Of a stretch of 64,000 nt of DNA, positions 35,031-45,308 are shown in pieces; within the stretch, counting starts at the first letter, position 1, and each line of letters opens with the position of its first letter. Source of the stretch: Epiperipatus broadwayi (Eukaryota; Onychophora; Udeonychophora; Euonychophora; Peripatidae). The DNA is taken from contig JAQFVV010006306.1 in the NCBI GenBank assembly GCA_028023455.1, positions 671,001 through 735,000 of the forward strand, read 5' to 3'. Under the pieces are notes generated by a model. That model saw only the letters and a program-made list of their open reading frames with translations, ran no database searches and was not told the DNA's origin. A program made the translations under genes and the position numbers.

Positions 35031-37300
35031 TTGCTTAACTTGTTTTCAATTCATGGTAGATTTTGGGTTAATCCATCAATAAGGTCTGTGGTGGTCTTAT
35101 TTATGGTTATTAGTTTTGTGCTATTTACTGTGAACAGTTCTCTCATTGTTTTAATTAATCTTTGCAAACATTTACTTCTCTTGATTTTTTTCCAAATTGA
35201 TTATGTATTCTATGGGCATTGTATTTTATTAGTATCTTGCTTATTATCCTTATCTCAAAGTGTAGTATTTCTATTATTTATATTTTTCTTGTGATTTATT
35301 ATCAAGGTACTGATATATATGGTCATATAATTAATGCTATAAATCAGGGGTGGCCAAACTTTTAGATGTTGGAAGTGACTTTTTTGGTGAAAGTGTACCT
35401 GAGGGCGACTATGTTTTTTTCAGGGCTTTGAACTGAAAACCAGAAAAAAAAAGTTTATTTTTGCCAGAATGGGAAAAAATAACGGTTCTAAGTTCTGTTT
35501 TTTTTTTTTTTTAGAATGTACTTACGAATTGGTGTTTTTTTTTTTTATATATAAAGACTTTTTAGGCACTCACAAATATTGGTGACATTTTTAGAAGATA
35601 CTTATGAACTGTTGAATTTTTTTTCTAAGATACAAACTATCGAAGACATTTTACTATGACTATTATTAAATTATCTCAGCCCCCTCTAGTATTACAATTT
35701 GTCCATGTCGCTTTATAAAATATTTATTAAATTACAATTATTAAATTACTATACGAATTGTTTTAAAAAGTTCACAACTTCTTTGTTTTAAAATCAATTC
35801 ATTAAAATCCTTGTTTCTCCAGGACAAGTTATTTTCATTTCTCCTCGGGAAAATGGCAATTAAATATTTCTAAGAATTTTAGCTCTAGCGTTACACAAAA
35901 ATAATTTAATTCTTTTCAGCTTCTTCCAACTTGGGTTTATTTTTGAGATAGACAATAACAACAGGTATTACTTTAAATTTAATTATTTTTAAATGAGAAT
36001 AATTTTGAATTTTTACTTTTTTTATTATTTTTTATATTCAAATCAGCTCTGAATTTATCACTATAATTTGTCAAGGTTCACGTCAGCTTTGCAGTTGACT
36101 TCCAGAGACCTTGCGGTTGACGTCTTGGCCACCCCTGCTATAAATGAACAAGGTTATTTGGTTGTAATATATTTTGATTTTAGTGAGCTTTTTATTTGGC
36201 AAATCATAGCATTTTTTTATGCAAATTAGATTGTTTGGTTTTTCCCCTCTCTTTTATTATGTTTTAAGTCCTTTACTGTTCATTTGAATTATGTTTAATA
36301 CAGATTATAAGAATCTGAAATTTACTACCTATAAAAGTAGAGTCTCTCAAGGAAGCATTCTTGGACTTATTTGATTTTCATTATATACTTTTATTTCACA
36401 TTGTTAGCAATTGTAATAAATTACAATTTGCTGATAATATAAAGTTATTTTTTAGAATTGATAATTTATGTGATCATTTAAAATTGAAAAGTTCTATAAA
36501 TAGCTTTCTGATTTGGTGTGAAAAAAATCAGTCGATTGTTAATATTGAGAAAACATTTGTTATCTTATTTTATAATAAAGTGTTACCCAGTTTTTTTCAT
36601 TATTCCATTAATAATATTATTTTTCTTATAAAGAATAGTATAAAGGATTTAGGGGTCTAGTTTAATAGCAATGTTTTTTTTAAATCCATACTAGTGAAAT
36701 TATCCTTAAATGCAATAGAATTACTGGGATTATAGCAAGATTAAAATAAGTTTTACATAAGCAATCATGTAATTATTTAATATAATACTTATTTAGTGGT
36801 ATAGTATTTGTTCTTATAATTAATTATTGTTCTGTTGTTTATAATTCTAACAAAAAATGTTAAGAGAATAGATTGCAGAATATAATTAAAAGGTTCTTTA
36901 AGTATGTAGATTTACAATTACCTATGGGTAGGGAAACACATCTTATGAAAAAAAGAATGTTGAATGATATAGTATTTCTAAGAAAAACTATTTTTTTGTA
37001 AATTTGATATATCAGAATTTCTTCATAATATAAATTATAGAATTTCTAATATAATGAGAAATAATGTCTTAGTTTATATTAAAAAATATAGTTGTAATTG
37101 TTATAGAAATTTTGTTGTGATTAGAATGCCCATGTTGTATAATAAGATACTTTTGGATGGGATATATTTTGTTTGAATTTTTAAGATTTCTTAAATCATT
37201 GTAAACTAATTCTAGGTCTGTAAAACTGTACTACAAATGATTTGTTATTAGTCGGTTGTTACACGCTTAATAAAATTAAATTGAATTATAATAATAATAA
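35031..37300 (+). pseudogene. Jockey/CR1-like LINE RT relic, split by a hAT element
   Basis: After removing the hAT insertion (35345-36137), the plus strand reads INAIN|EQGYLVVIYFDFSELF (RT motif with the first catalytic Asp region), SRVSQGSILGL (compare GVPQGSxLGP), LQFADNIKLFF (compare YADDLKLF), a KT-x4-F block, KDLGV, CSVVYNSN and QNIIKRFFKYV. These are the palm motifs and thumb of a jockey- or CR1-type LINE. The second catalytic Asp pair reads AD-N, and stops are frequent. Coding-like sequence upstream (about 35031-35130) may belong to the same copy. The 3' end peters out in an ATAATAATAATA tail near 37300. Confidence 0.7.
35345..36137. mobile_element. Non-autonomous hAT element with perfect 8-bp target duplication
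   Basis: The element begins CAGGGGTGGCCAAAC and ends TTGGCCACCCCTG, inverted repeats of at least 13 bp. It is flanked by CTATAAAT on both sides (35337-35344 and 36138-36145). The 8-bp duplication and CAGGG...CCCTG ends are diagnostic of hAT transposons. The 793-bp interior is poly-T rich with no transposase frame. It lies inside a LINE reverse-transcriptase reading frame, so it inserted after that LINE. Confidence 0.92.
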
Positions 37301-37307
37301 TATAATT

Positions 37308-37842
37308 AACAATTTAGATTAAAGATAAAACAGCTGCTCTTATCTTTATAAAGTCTCTACCTTGTGTTGACGTTTGAGAGCTTCCTCTATAGTCAAAAAC
37401 TACATCGTTTGGCTATTATACAAACGTTTAAGGTGCATGTGAAAAAAGGTTAAAGCCTTTCTCTCTTTAATTACATACTTCCTATGCTCTTGATAAATAA
37501 TCAAAATCTTCCATTAGTTTCTATATTTCTGTTAAAAAAAAATCTTAATATTAATTCGTTGTAAATCCCAAGATTTCACATAAGTTAATTTGTGAAAGCA
37601 AATAGATGAATTAAAATTTAAGAAAGTAACATCTTCACACTCTCAAATCAAGATGCTTCAGATTGGCCTATATAATTAAGAATTTAGGTTAAAGATAAGA
37701 TGGCCGGCTGTTATCTTTATAAAGTCTCTATTTTGTGTTGAGGTTTGATAGGTCCCTCTATAGTCAAAACTACATTATTTGGTTATTATACAAATGTTTA
37801 AAATGGGAGCATGTGGAAAAAAGTTAAAGCCTTTCTCTCTAA
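37308..37842 (+). repeat. Pair of ~170-bp direct repeats next to a Penelope fragment
   Basis: Copies at 37308-37471 and 37668-37842 both run from ATTTAGATTAAAGATAA-like sequence through TATCTTTATAAAGTCTCTA to TAAAGCCTTTCTCTCT, about 85% alike, 360 bp apart. A GIY-YIG fragment of a Penelope-like element begins 13 bp after the second copy. Penelope elements carry repeated pseudo-LTRs, so these are likely such repeats. Confidence 0.6.
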
Positions 37843-37854
37843 TATTATTATTAT

Positions 37855-38010
37855 TGTGGAATTTGTGATGTGGTTTATTATGGACACACAAGCAAACATT
37901 TAGAAGAAACAGAAAAAAATACTAGAGCAACTAGCAGAAAAGCTAATAAATCAATACTATATTTTCACTATTTACCATACAGACATAAAAATAGATTGTC
38001 AAAAGAATAT
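37855..38010 (+). pseudogene. Penelope-like GIY-YIG endonuclease fragment
   Basis: The plus strand reads CGICDVVYYGHTSKHLEE, then TRATSRKANKSILYFHYLP and a stop at 38008-38010. DVVYYGHT is the second half of the GIY-YIG signature and resembles NIIYYGHTEKML at 40.5 kb and NVIYYCHT at 46.6 kb, so all three are copies of one Penelope family. Similarity fades downstream into AT-rich sequence. Confidence 0.65.
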
Positions 38011-38161
38011 TAAGGTTTTAACATTACTTAAGATTTTATAGAAGAGTCTGTGATATAAATTGCATTAAATATAATAAAAGAAAAAAAAAATATATAAACA
38101 AAACATTTTATCAAAAATAGAAATAAAGAAAATATCCATTTATACTGTTTTTTTATTTGTA

Positions 38162-38636
38162 GTACTTTAGATACTGGGACACGCTTGATGGCGCTGTTTC
38201 TGTGCTAAAATACAAAAATATGCCGTTTACGCGGCCAAACCTATGTCTACTACAACACTACGTTCGTAATAGCCATTTTTGGCCATGTGATAGCATTGTT
38301 CTCTTTGCAAATGCACAGAAATCATACACTTACCTATGTGTGTCCATGCTTTATGCGTATGCTCTTTAATGAGAGTTTTCTACTGTTTGATATGATGTAT
38401 GTGTTGTTCACTTTGTCAGAACTCTTGAAATATGTTTTCAAAATCACCAACTGTAAATTTGTTTCAAAAAATTAAGTGTTTTTTTCATCTTTTTTACTTT
38501 GGATTAAAGGTTTAATTTAATATAATAATAACGTAAATTTGAAAAAAAAAGAAAAGCCGTCTGGCCCAGAAAAGTTATATTAATATGTTTTTGAACATAA
38601 ACAGCGCCATCTAGTGTGTCCTGTTATTTAATGTAC
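38162..38636. mobile_element. TA-target MITE with GATGGCGCTGTTT inverted repeats
   Basis: Inverted ends of about 40 bp (GTACTTTAGATACTGGGACA at the left; its inverted, diverged copy at the right) are flanked by TA on both sides (38160-38161, 38637-38638). The inner part of the repeat, GATGGCGCTGTTT, is shared with the 6.1-kb element. The interior includes TTTGCAAATGCACAGAAA, similar to the 47-kb element. The 62-codon frame inside is not transposase-like. Confidence 0.8.
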
Positions 38637-39246
38637 TACAACCAATTTTATGCTTTCTTTAATATTAAACATCATCCGTGTTTAATTGCTAATATATTAT
38701 TGCATAAGTAGCAACATCTATAGTTTTTTATAACAAAATGAAAAAATAATAATAATAAATAGATAAAATCAAAAAATCAAAATCAAAATTGTTAGAAATT
38801 CAATATTACCTTATTATATAATTTTTCATTCACTTTTAAATGACAGTTATTAATTAAATTTATTGATGTCATATATATTCATACAATTATCTTTGTTATG
38901 CCCAAAATAATTTGTTTCCTATATTTGTTTTTTTTTTTAATCTATAGACTGATTTAAAAATTTAATATTTTTATAGAATTTATTTTATATACTATATATG
39001 AAGTAGTGTATCATTTTATATACATCTAATGCCATTTATTAGACATGAACGGCCATGAGATTAGGTTTATATATATCTGTTAAGGGTATACCCATTATCT
39101 CCCATGCCTGCACCTAATCTAGGTTATTGTAGCTAACCATTTTAAGTTTTAATGTAAGCACAGTATATTTCCATGTACGGTCCTAATTATAAACAGCTAA
39201 CCTTCCCTATATATACCTTTCATAGTTTAAATTTGTTTTTTATTAG

Positions 39247-39291
39247 GTGCCAGGATTCTATTTAGATATCCCTATTAAATCGACAGTGAAG
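39247..39291 (+). CDS. KAT5: Candidate KAT5 linker exon E
   Basis: A 45-bp stretch between a strong acceptor (TTGTTTTTTATTAG) and a consensus donor (AAG|GTAAGT). In phase 0, continuing exon D, it reads VPGFYLDIPIKSTVK. I do not recognise these residues in KAT5, whose linker here is poorly conserved, and the intron before it would be 15 kb. Splice signals and frame are good; homology is lacking. It could be an alternative exon or a chance pair of splice sites. Confidence 0.4.
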
Positions 39292-40490
39292 GTAAGTTTT
39301 CCCCCCTCTTTTTTCCACGTCACACCACAATCCTCTCTAAACGTGAATGAACAAATAACCCATATATTAACTTATCTCTATAACTTTTATACAAACTAAT
39401 GAAAGTGTACTATATATCTATATCATGACCTCACAAATAATAAATCTAAAAATATAATAAAATTGGGTTGGCATCAACAGTTGAATTTTTACAAAGAAGA
39501 TCGCTGAAAGAATATAGTTATTAGGCTTAAACAAAAAACACCTTGTAATTCTCTCTGTTCTCTCTCTTTTTTTTTTTTATGAGCATATTCAATGAAAGCA
39601 AAACGACAACAACAAAAAAAAATTAGTATTATCATAGTAAAATATTTCTTGGATTCATTAACCATATAAATAGTTCATTATGGTCCATTAAATTATGTTT
39701 TCTTTTCTCCTGGTTTATGTGAGACGTGAGTAGTCTATAAAGTTATTTCAATAAACATATAAGTTCAAAAATCTAATTTCTTACTGGTAAGATTGTTTAA
39801 TAGAATCGTTCTTTGGTAATATATATATTCCTCAGGCTTTTTTCTCCATGTGCTGTATGTTTGGTTCCAGCTTTGATGCTAAGCTTCTATTTAGGTGGGT
39901 GGGACTTCACTCTTCTAAATCATGGTAAGTATGTTCGAGGGAATGGAATGATCAGCGATATATAGGCATTCTAGCTACCCATCTGGATATCAGTGGCTCT
40001 CACGAGGTAATTTAACTCTGTGAAAAATCCGAAGAATAAAAGCCGCTCCTTTATGTCCATTCCTTTTGTATCCCACTGAAAACTCATGCATGTGCGCATT
40101 GAATACCACTTGCATTTCTTCTTCAATCTTTTATCTTTTGTTAGAATTTTTTCTCAAAGTTTTTTTTGTAGCTAATGCGGCCGTAGTTAATTACCAATCT
40201 CTCCTTTGCAGAACTTCTATCAATATTTACAATCAGTGGTCGCTTTTATTATTTAAACCTGCTCTTTTTTTAATTGAAAGCAAAGAAAAAAAACCCAATG
40301 TGTATTTCCTCAAGGAAAAGAAATTTTCTAAATTTAATCCAGTAAAATATTTATTCTACTCATTAATTTGTATCTATATCAAACATCCTTTTATTTTATT
40401 TTCCCTTTATATATATTCATTTCAGAAAAATCTTCAAATTCAACTGCCAACACACTGTGCACAGTTGCAATAATGAATGTATAAATCAGC
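39292..40490. other. Intronic DNA, no gene recognised
   Basis: Contains a less AT-rich patch (39840-40070) with short frames and no motif that I can name. The 135-codon plus-strand frame at 40066-40473 has low-complexity, hydrophobic AT-driven composition. Confidence 0.4.
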
Positions 40491-40494
40491 TTTA

Positions 40495-40630
40495 TCATTT
40501 TCTATTAACTGCAGTGTTATGTTCGTTGACTCTTTTATCTAACATTTTCTCTGTATGGCCATAATAAATTATATTACAGTTGTCACTATTAATTTTATAT
40601 GCATAGTCTTTTTTATATTTTATATTACCT
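40495..40630 (-). pseudogene. Penelope-like GIY-YIG endonuclease fragment
   Basis: Minus strand: IKGNIKYKKDYAYKINSDN, then CNIIYYGHTEKMLDKRVNEH and NTAVNRK before a stop. YAYKI and IIYYGHT are the paired GIY-YIG motifs; KRVNEH matches the following conserved Arg/His region. Lysine-rich sequence before it parallels the copy at 46.58 kb. Upstream on the minus strand it runs directly into the foldback terminal repeat, so the RT part has been lost by truncation or deletion. Confidence 0.75.
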
Positions 40631-41395
40631 TTTATTAAGTAATAATTTACTAAGGCTGTAACCTTAGAAATAAGCGTCTGAAAAATACGGAGGTAGGAAC
40701 CTCTATAGGTCTTGAAACACAAGCTTACGCTATGAAGAAAAGAGAGAATCCCTTTCTTTACTTCAACCTACTTTTATATATAAATAGGTGAAGCTGAAGT
40801 GTTTTGATCTAAGAGTGTGAAGCTATTCAATACTTCACTAATTAAGTCCACAATTCTTATAATACATTAATACTCGCGAAATCTTACAATTTACTACGAG
40901 TCAATGAAAAGATCTTACAGTAAGAAATCTGTTACGATAATTTAAAGTTGTAATTATAAATTTTATTAAACGCCCATTATTATATTAAGAAAGGGATTCT
41001 CTCTTATTTCTAAGGTTACAGCCTTAGTAAATTATTACTTAATATAGTAATGGGCGTTTAATAAAATTTATAATTACAACTTTAAATTATCGTAACAGAT
41101 TTCTTACTATAAGATCTTTTCATTGACTCGTAGTAAATTGTAAGATTTCGCGAGTATTAATGTATTATAAGAATTGTGGACTTAATTAGTGAAGTATTGA
41201 ATAGCTTCACACTCTTAGATCAAAACACTTCAGCTTCACCTATTTATATATAAAAGTCGGTTGAAGTAAAGAAAGGGATTCTCTCTTTTCTTCATAGCGT
41301 AAGCTTGTGTTTTAAGACCTATAGAGGTCCCTACCTTTGTATTTTTCAGACGCTTATTTCTAAGGTTACAGCCTTAGTAAATTATTACTTAATAT
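40631..41395. repeat. Large foldback, ~350-bp arms, Penelope terminal repeat
   Basis: Left arm from 40631 and right arm to 41395 are almost identical inverted copies. They share TTACTAAGGCTGTAACCTTA, GAACCTCTATAGGTC, GTTTTGATCTAAGAGTGTGA and TAATACTCGCGAAATCTTAC. The middle (about 41000-41060) holds an extra copy of the arm end, TTAGTAAATTATTACTTAAT followed by ATGGGCGTTTAATAAAATTT. A Penelope endonuclease fragment reads outwards on the left (minus) and a Penelope C-terminal tail outwards on the right (plus), so this looks like two Penelope copies joined head to head through their terminal repeats. Confidence 0.75.
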
Positions 41396-41469
41396 AATAA
41401 TGGGCGTTTAATAAAATTTATAATTAACTTTTATTTTATAATTAGATATTAATTTTTCTTGACTTTTAC

Positions 41470-41655
41470 TATTTGGCCATCCAATATTTATATAATTATC
41501 AATATAATTTTTGTTTAGTATTTATCTATTATAAATTTTACATTAAAGTCATATTAAAAGAACCCAAGTATATGAAAGAAATTATAATGGGCATAACAAA
41601 GATAATTAATTATATGAGTATATATAAAACTTCAATAAATTTGATTAATAACTAA
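41470..41655 (+). pseudogene. Penelope-like element C-terminal tail
   Basis: The plus strand ends with LKEPKYMKEIIMGITK, then YMSIYKTSINLINN and a stop. The copy at 46.2-46.9 kb ends SKRRQIYETLY... NIYKNSVNLINN, so this is the same C-terminus, downstream of the GIY-YIG domain. The nuclease motifs themselves are absent. Confidence 0.6.
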
Positions 41656-41799
41656 TCAATTAAAAACGAATAGAAAATTATATAATAAAATAATACATAT
41701 AAAGTTGTATTAAATGTGTTTTTATTTGTACTATATATTTGTTATGTTATATAAATAATTATAATAACAACAAAAATATCACATATAACAGATGTATAT

Positions 41800-42310
41800 T
41801 CAAATCCCCTATATTTATAATTAAGTTTTAGGTATAAGAATGCCTGTATTTCAAATCTTACACATTAAGCCTGCATTCTGTCCATCCCTCTTCTATGTAT
41901 TTAAATGGATACTGTCCTATACATGAGGGGTCAGAGTGACTTGTGGTCAACATGGGCATAACAACAATATTGGCATCAGCATGGGATTTGGACATTCTAT
42001 CATCAGATTTTCAATGGTATGCATGGCGGAAGAGTTGAAAGTTGGAGCAGATTGAAGCCTGTCCATTAAAGTATAAAGATTTGCTATCTTAATATAAACT
42101 GAGCACTGATTATATATATGTGTGGGAGATGATAATCTGGACCAACTGATGAGTGCTGGTTCAGTACGAAATACGTATATTGGTGATTATTTATCTTTTC
42201 TCCATGTGTGTGATCATGTGTATCAATAGTATGAGATAGTGTGGATAGTTGAAGGTTGATTGAAAGTCTTTTGAGTTCAAATCCCCTATATTAACAGATA
42301 TGTATATATA
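41800..42310 (+). mobile_element. Hammerhead-bearing repeat (family G, single copy)
   Basis: The region holds the hammerhead at 42131-42195 and repeats the block TTCAAATCCCCTATATT at both 41801 and 42275, which resembles a tRNA-type B box and could mark the repeat ends. The hammerhead flank is shared with the inverted-repeat element at 16.8-17.4 kb (GGTTCAG core, TATGAGAT). Ends are not certain. Confidence 0.5.
42131..42195 (+). ncRNA. Intact type I hammerhead ribozyme candidate (family G)
   Basis: Inner stem I ACCAA (42141-42145) pairs with TTGGT (42180-42184). Across an internal loop, GATAA (42131-42135) pairs with TTATC (42191-42195). Core CTGATGA is at 42146-42152. Stem II has six pairs, GTGCTG and CAGTAC around GTT, including the favoured G-C next to the core. 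GAAA is at 42168-42171. Stem III is the palindrome ATACGTAT (42171-42178), followed by A as the cleavage base. Every catalytic position agrees with the hammerhead consensus as I know it. The loop-free stem III again points to a dimeric form. Confidence 0.75.
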
Positions 42311-42599
42311 TATATTTATGAATACATTAATAATTGTTCATAAAAAGTCTTTTTCAGCACATGGTTATGAATCTTCCCAAATGTTTAACATCTATTTTAA
42401 TAATAACCAATTGTTGCAGATAAAACACTATTTAGTGTTTTATAATGGAAGTAAAATTACAATAATAACAAAATGAATCATGAACAAAACAAAATAAAAT
42501 TATGATGCAGACATTCAATAAAAATTTAAAGATGATTATATAATATAATGTTATACAGAATAAATAAAAACATAACCTGTACAACTTTATATATACTAA

Positions 42600-42775
42600 A
42601 CAAGGCAAAACTCTCCGTGCAGTAGTGCCACCCTGTGCCAACCAGAGTAATCAATGGATGAAAGAAGGCTTGTGAATAAAATCCCTATCTAGTGCCTACT
42701 CATCCAATATCACCAGACTAGGTTCTGGCTTGTGGCCTTCGTCAGTGAGATGATGATCATGTGATGTTTAGTGGT
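42600..42775 (-). mobile_element. Short family A hammerhead repeat
   Basis: This minus-oriented copy keeps TCAATGGATGAAAGAAGG through the hammerhead region, with core CTGACGA (plus 42739-42745) and stem II GGC/GCC, but GAAA is mutated to GAAC. It ends ATGATCATGTGATGTTTAGT followed by GGTTTA, the family's terminal sequence, right after the stem I strand, so the outer half of the unit is missing. Confidence 0.65.
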
Positions 42776-43504
42776 TTATATATACTACCTTATTATATAA
42801 TTTTTCATTCATTCTAAATTGACCAGCTATTAACTAAATTTACTGAATTTTTATAAATATTTATACAATTATTCTAGTCGTAACATATATTTTGTATATT
42901 TGTTTTTTTTTTTGATCTAATATATTTTAAAGGTTTAATACTTTTTGTAACATTTATATTACGTCCAAATATTTAAAATTGGTTAATAAAATTAAAGCTA
43001 TAAAATTATAAATATAAATCAAGATAAATTATTATATCCGCCTTTTTACGAAAACCTACATCTTTTCACAAAAGTTAAAATGATAGAGGTAATAATTCAT
43101 TAAAATTGTTACTCAATTTTAGTGATTTTATTTTACAAATATTTTCAGATATGGAGAATTTTATATTCAAAACACAAATAGTACAAATTAAACACTATAA
43201 AATTGATTAGGAACCAAAGCATTTTTATAATGGATATTGAATAAATGTATCCGTGTATTTCAAGACGTAAAAGTATATAAATATTAGTGAAAAATTTAAA
43301 TTGATATACAAATGAAATAAACATAATAACTATTATAAAACAAAGAGTAACATTAATACATAATAGTTTATATTTAAAATATAATAATGAATTTTGGAAT
43401 GTACATAAAGGATGAATTATGGATTGTGCAATTAATAGCTTAAAGTCATCGATATTTATAAATGAATTGTAAAGTTTTATAATTAAAAAAGAATAATTAA
43501 TCAA

Positions 43505-43735
43505 GAAATAATATATTATTCTAGATGCGTTGACGATATTTTAATTAGTGGTAATAAAAGAGCTATGAATAATATTTATAATGATTTTAATAATAATATA
43601 TATATATAATATTAAATTTACAAAAGTAGAATTTGAATTTATAATTAAATATTTAGATCTAGAAATTCACATAGTTAATGATAACAGAATTACTTTAAAA
43701 TATTTTATGAAAGAAGTAATATATGTTAAGGCTAT
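43505..43735 (+). pseudogene. Penelope-like RT palm fragment (YxDD box intact)
   Basis: The plus strand encodes SRCVDDILISGNKRAMNNIY (catalytic VDD of the palm), then after a frameshift NIKFTKVEFEF, IKYLDLEIHIVNDNRIT and LKYFMKE. The order palm box, then LDLEI is as in Penelope RTs (compare FLDVEI at 13.9 kb). It ends directly in the foldback terminal repeat that begins GTTAAGGCTATAACCT. Confidence 0.7.
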
Positions 43736-44010
43736 AACCTTAAGACTATATGCCTAGATCCGACGGTAGGGACCTCTACAAATCTTAACACAAGATTAGC
43801 GACTTTAAAAGACAAGAGCGGCCACCCTTATCTTCATCCTACTGTGCCTAGATGTGACAGTAGGGATCTCTACAAATCTTAACACAAGATTAACGACTTT
43901 GGTTGAAGATATGAGCGGTCGCTCTTGTCTTTTAAAGTCGTTAATCTTGTGTTAAGATTTGTACAGGTCCCTACTGTCGCATCTAGGCACATAGTCTTAA
44001 GATATAGCCT
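43727..44010. repeat. Foldback terminal repeat adjoining Penelope RT
   Basis: Left arm 43727-43841 pairs with about 43915-44010. A partial direct copy (43843-43895) is inserted between. Shared blocks are AAGGCTATAACCTTAAGACT, GTAGGGACCTCTACAAATC and TTAACACAAGATTA. It is the same family as 2021-2188 and 40631-41395. Confidence 0.7.
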
Positions 44011-44550
44011 TAATATATATATATATTGAAGCAATGGATCTGAAGTCCAATCCATGCTTCACATCTTCCTATAAACTTGATTAATATTGTAAACCTAAAT
44101 TAAGTTTATAGGCCAATATCAGCAGGGTTTTGCATTACAGCTAAAATTAATTACGTTTATTAAATTTGTATTTTCTTGTTCTTTTAAATAAATTCCATTG
44201 TAACATTAAAATGCTGTTAAAAATATTACTTGTGAAAACCGTTTAGTCAAACATATATATACGTCAAGCATATATATATGAGTTAATGCAAAATTCTGCT
44301 GAAATAAAACGCTTATTGTATTAAAAGAAATAAGAATGTATTTTACTTTTAAATCTTGTTCAAATATTTAGTATGATTTGATTTTGAGATAAGCCCACCA
44401 ACATTTTCTAAAAGAATGTATATTTTTAATTAGTTAAGCCCATTCAAGTCAAATTAAAGATGGCCTTCTCTTTCTTTTTTTTAATTAATAAAATCCCAAA
44501 GTTTAAAGAAAGAAATTTAGAGTAAAAAAGTAAAAGTTATTTTTAGAAGG

Positions 44551-45065
44551 TGTTACTTTGAAACAAAGGAGCATGGGGAGGCTTATCAAGATCTCAGATC
44601 ATACAAACAATAGAAGGTAGCTGACAGAGAGGGTATAAATAAAAGGGAGAACAAAAGATCAAGGCATTCAGATTTTCCTTTTTGAAAAAGATCTTTTGTC
44701 AATCAGAGTTTCCTTTTGGAAAAAATCAGTCATTCAGATTTTCCTTTTGGAAAAGATCAGTCATTCAGATTTTCCTTTTGGAAAAGATTATTCATTCAGA
44801 GTATTCTTGCGGGCTGTCAGATTGCTCCGTGGAGAACTTTAGAAATTTTGCTGTTGCCTGTTGTGATTTTATTATATGAATTCGATGGAGTCTACCATGC
44901 TTGGCTAGGCAAATAAATAACTTTGTCTACCGCCGAGGGTTCCTCAATACCAGAAAAATGCCGTAGTATTTACTCAATCGTCATCTGAACTCTGTGCCGT
45001 GTCTGGAGGACTTTTTGTGAAACCATGCTACCGATTTCCACTTTCCTTGTCCGGACAAACACATC
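44551..45065 (+). mobile_element. Possible solo LTR with internal tandem repeat
   Basis: Less AT-rich than its flanks, beginning TGTTACTTTG, with a TATA box context GGGTATAAATAAAAGGG (44630-44646), a tandem array (44664-44800) and an AATAAATAA signal near 44912. This layout suits an LTR promoter. I cannot define the right terminus or a target duplication, so the call is tentative. Confidence 0.3.
44664..44800. repeat. ~31-bp tandem repeat, four to five units
   Basis: Units of CATTCAGATTTTCCTTTTGG plus AAAAGATCAGT repeat from 44664 to 44800; the first units are more diverged and one is a few bases longer. Overlapping frames translate it as a repeated F-P-F-G-K motif, which is an artefact of the repeat. 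It lies just after a TATA-like box, as repeated enhancers do in LTRs. Confidence 0.8.
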
Positions 45066-45308
45066 TCATCAGACGGATCAAGCTACGCCCGTCGATGGAA
45101 CATGACCAAGGAATAAGGACGGTAATCATATCTCTCCTCATGAACTATTTATTATGCTACCCTTTTTGTCCATACTTTTTATAATTGCTTTCTTGAATAT
45201 TTATGAAATGTGTGCTTAATGATATTTATAATGTAACTATTTTTATTAGACTAGTTAGATATATGTATATGTGATCATCTATCTAGATATTTAACCCCTT
45301 TTCCTTCG

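Noticed and set aside
40066-40473. 135-codon plus-strand frame
   Set aside because: Hydrophobic, low-complexity translation typical of T-rich intron DNA; no family match.
41800-42290. TTCAAATCCCC blocks as tRNA genes
   Set aside because: Only a B-box-like block is present; no A box or cloverleaf. They look like repeat ends.
44682-44916. Overlapping frames encoding repeated F-P-F-G-K peptides
   Set aside because: The peptide repeat is a by-product of the 31-bp DNA tandem repeat; three overlapping frames are open for the same reason.
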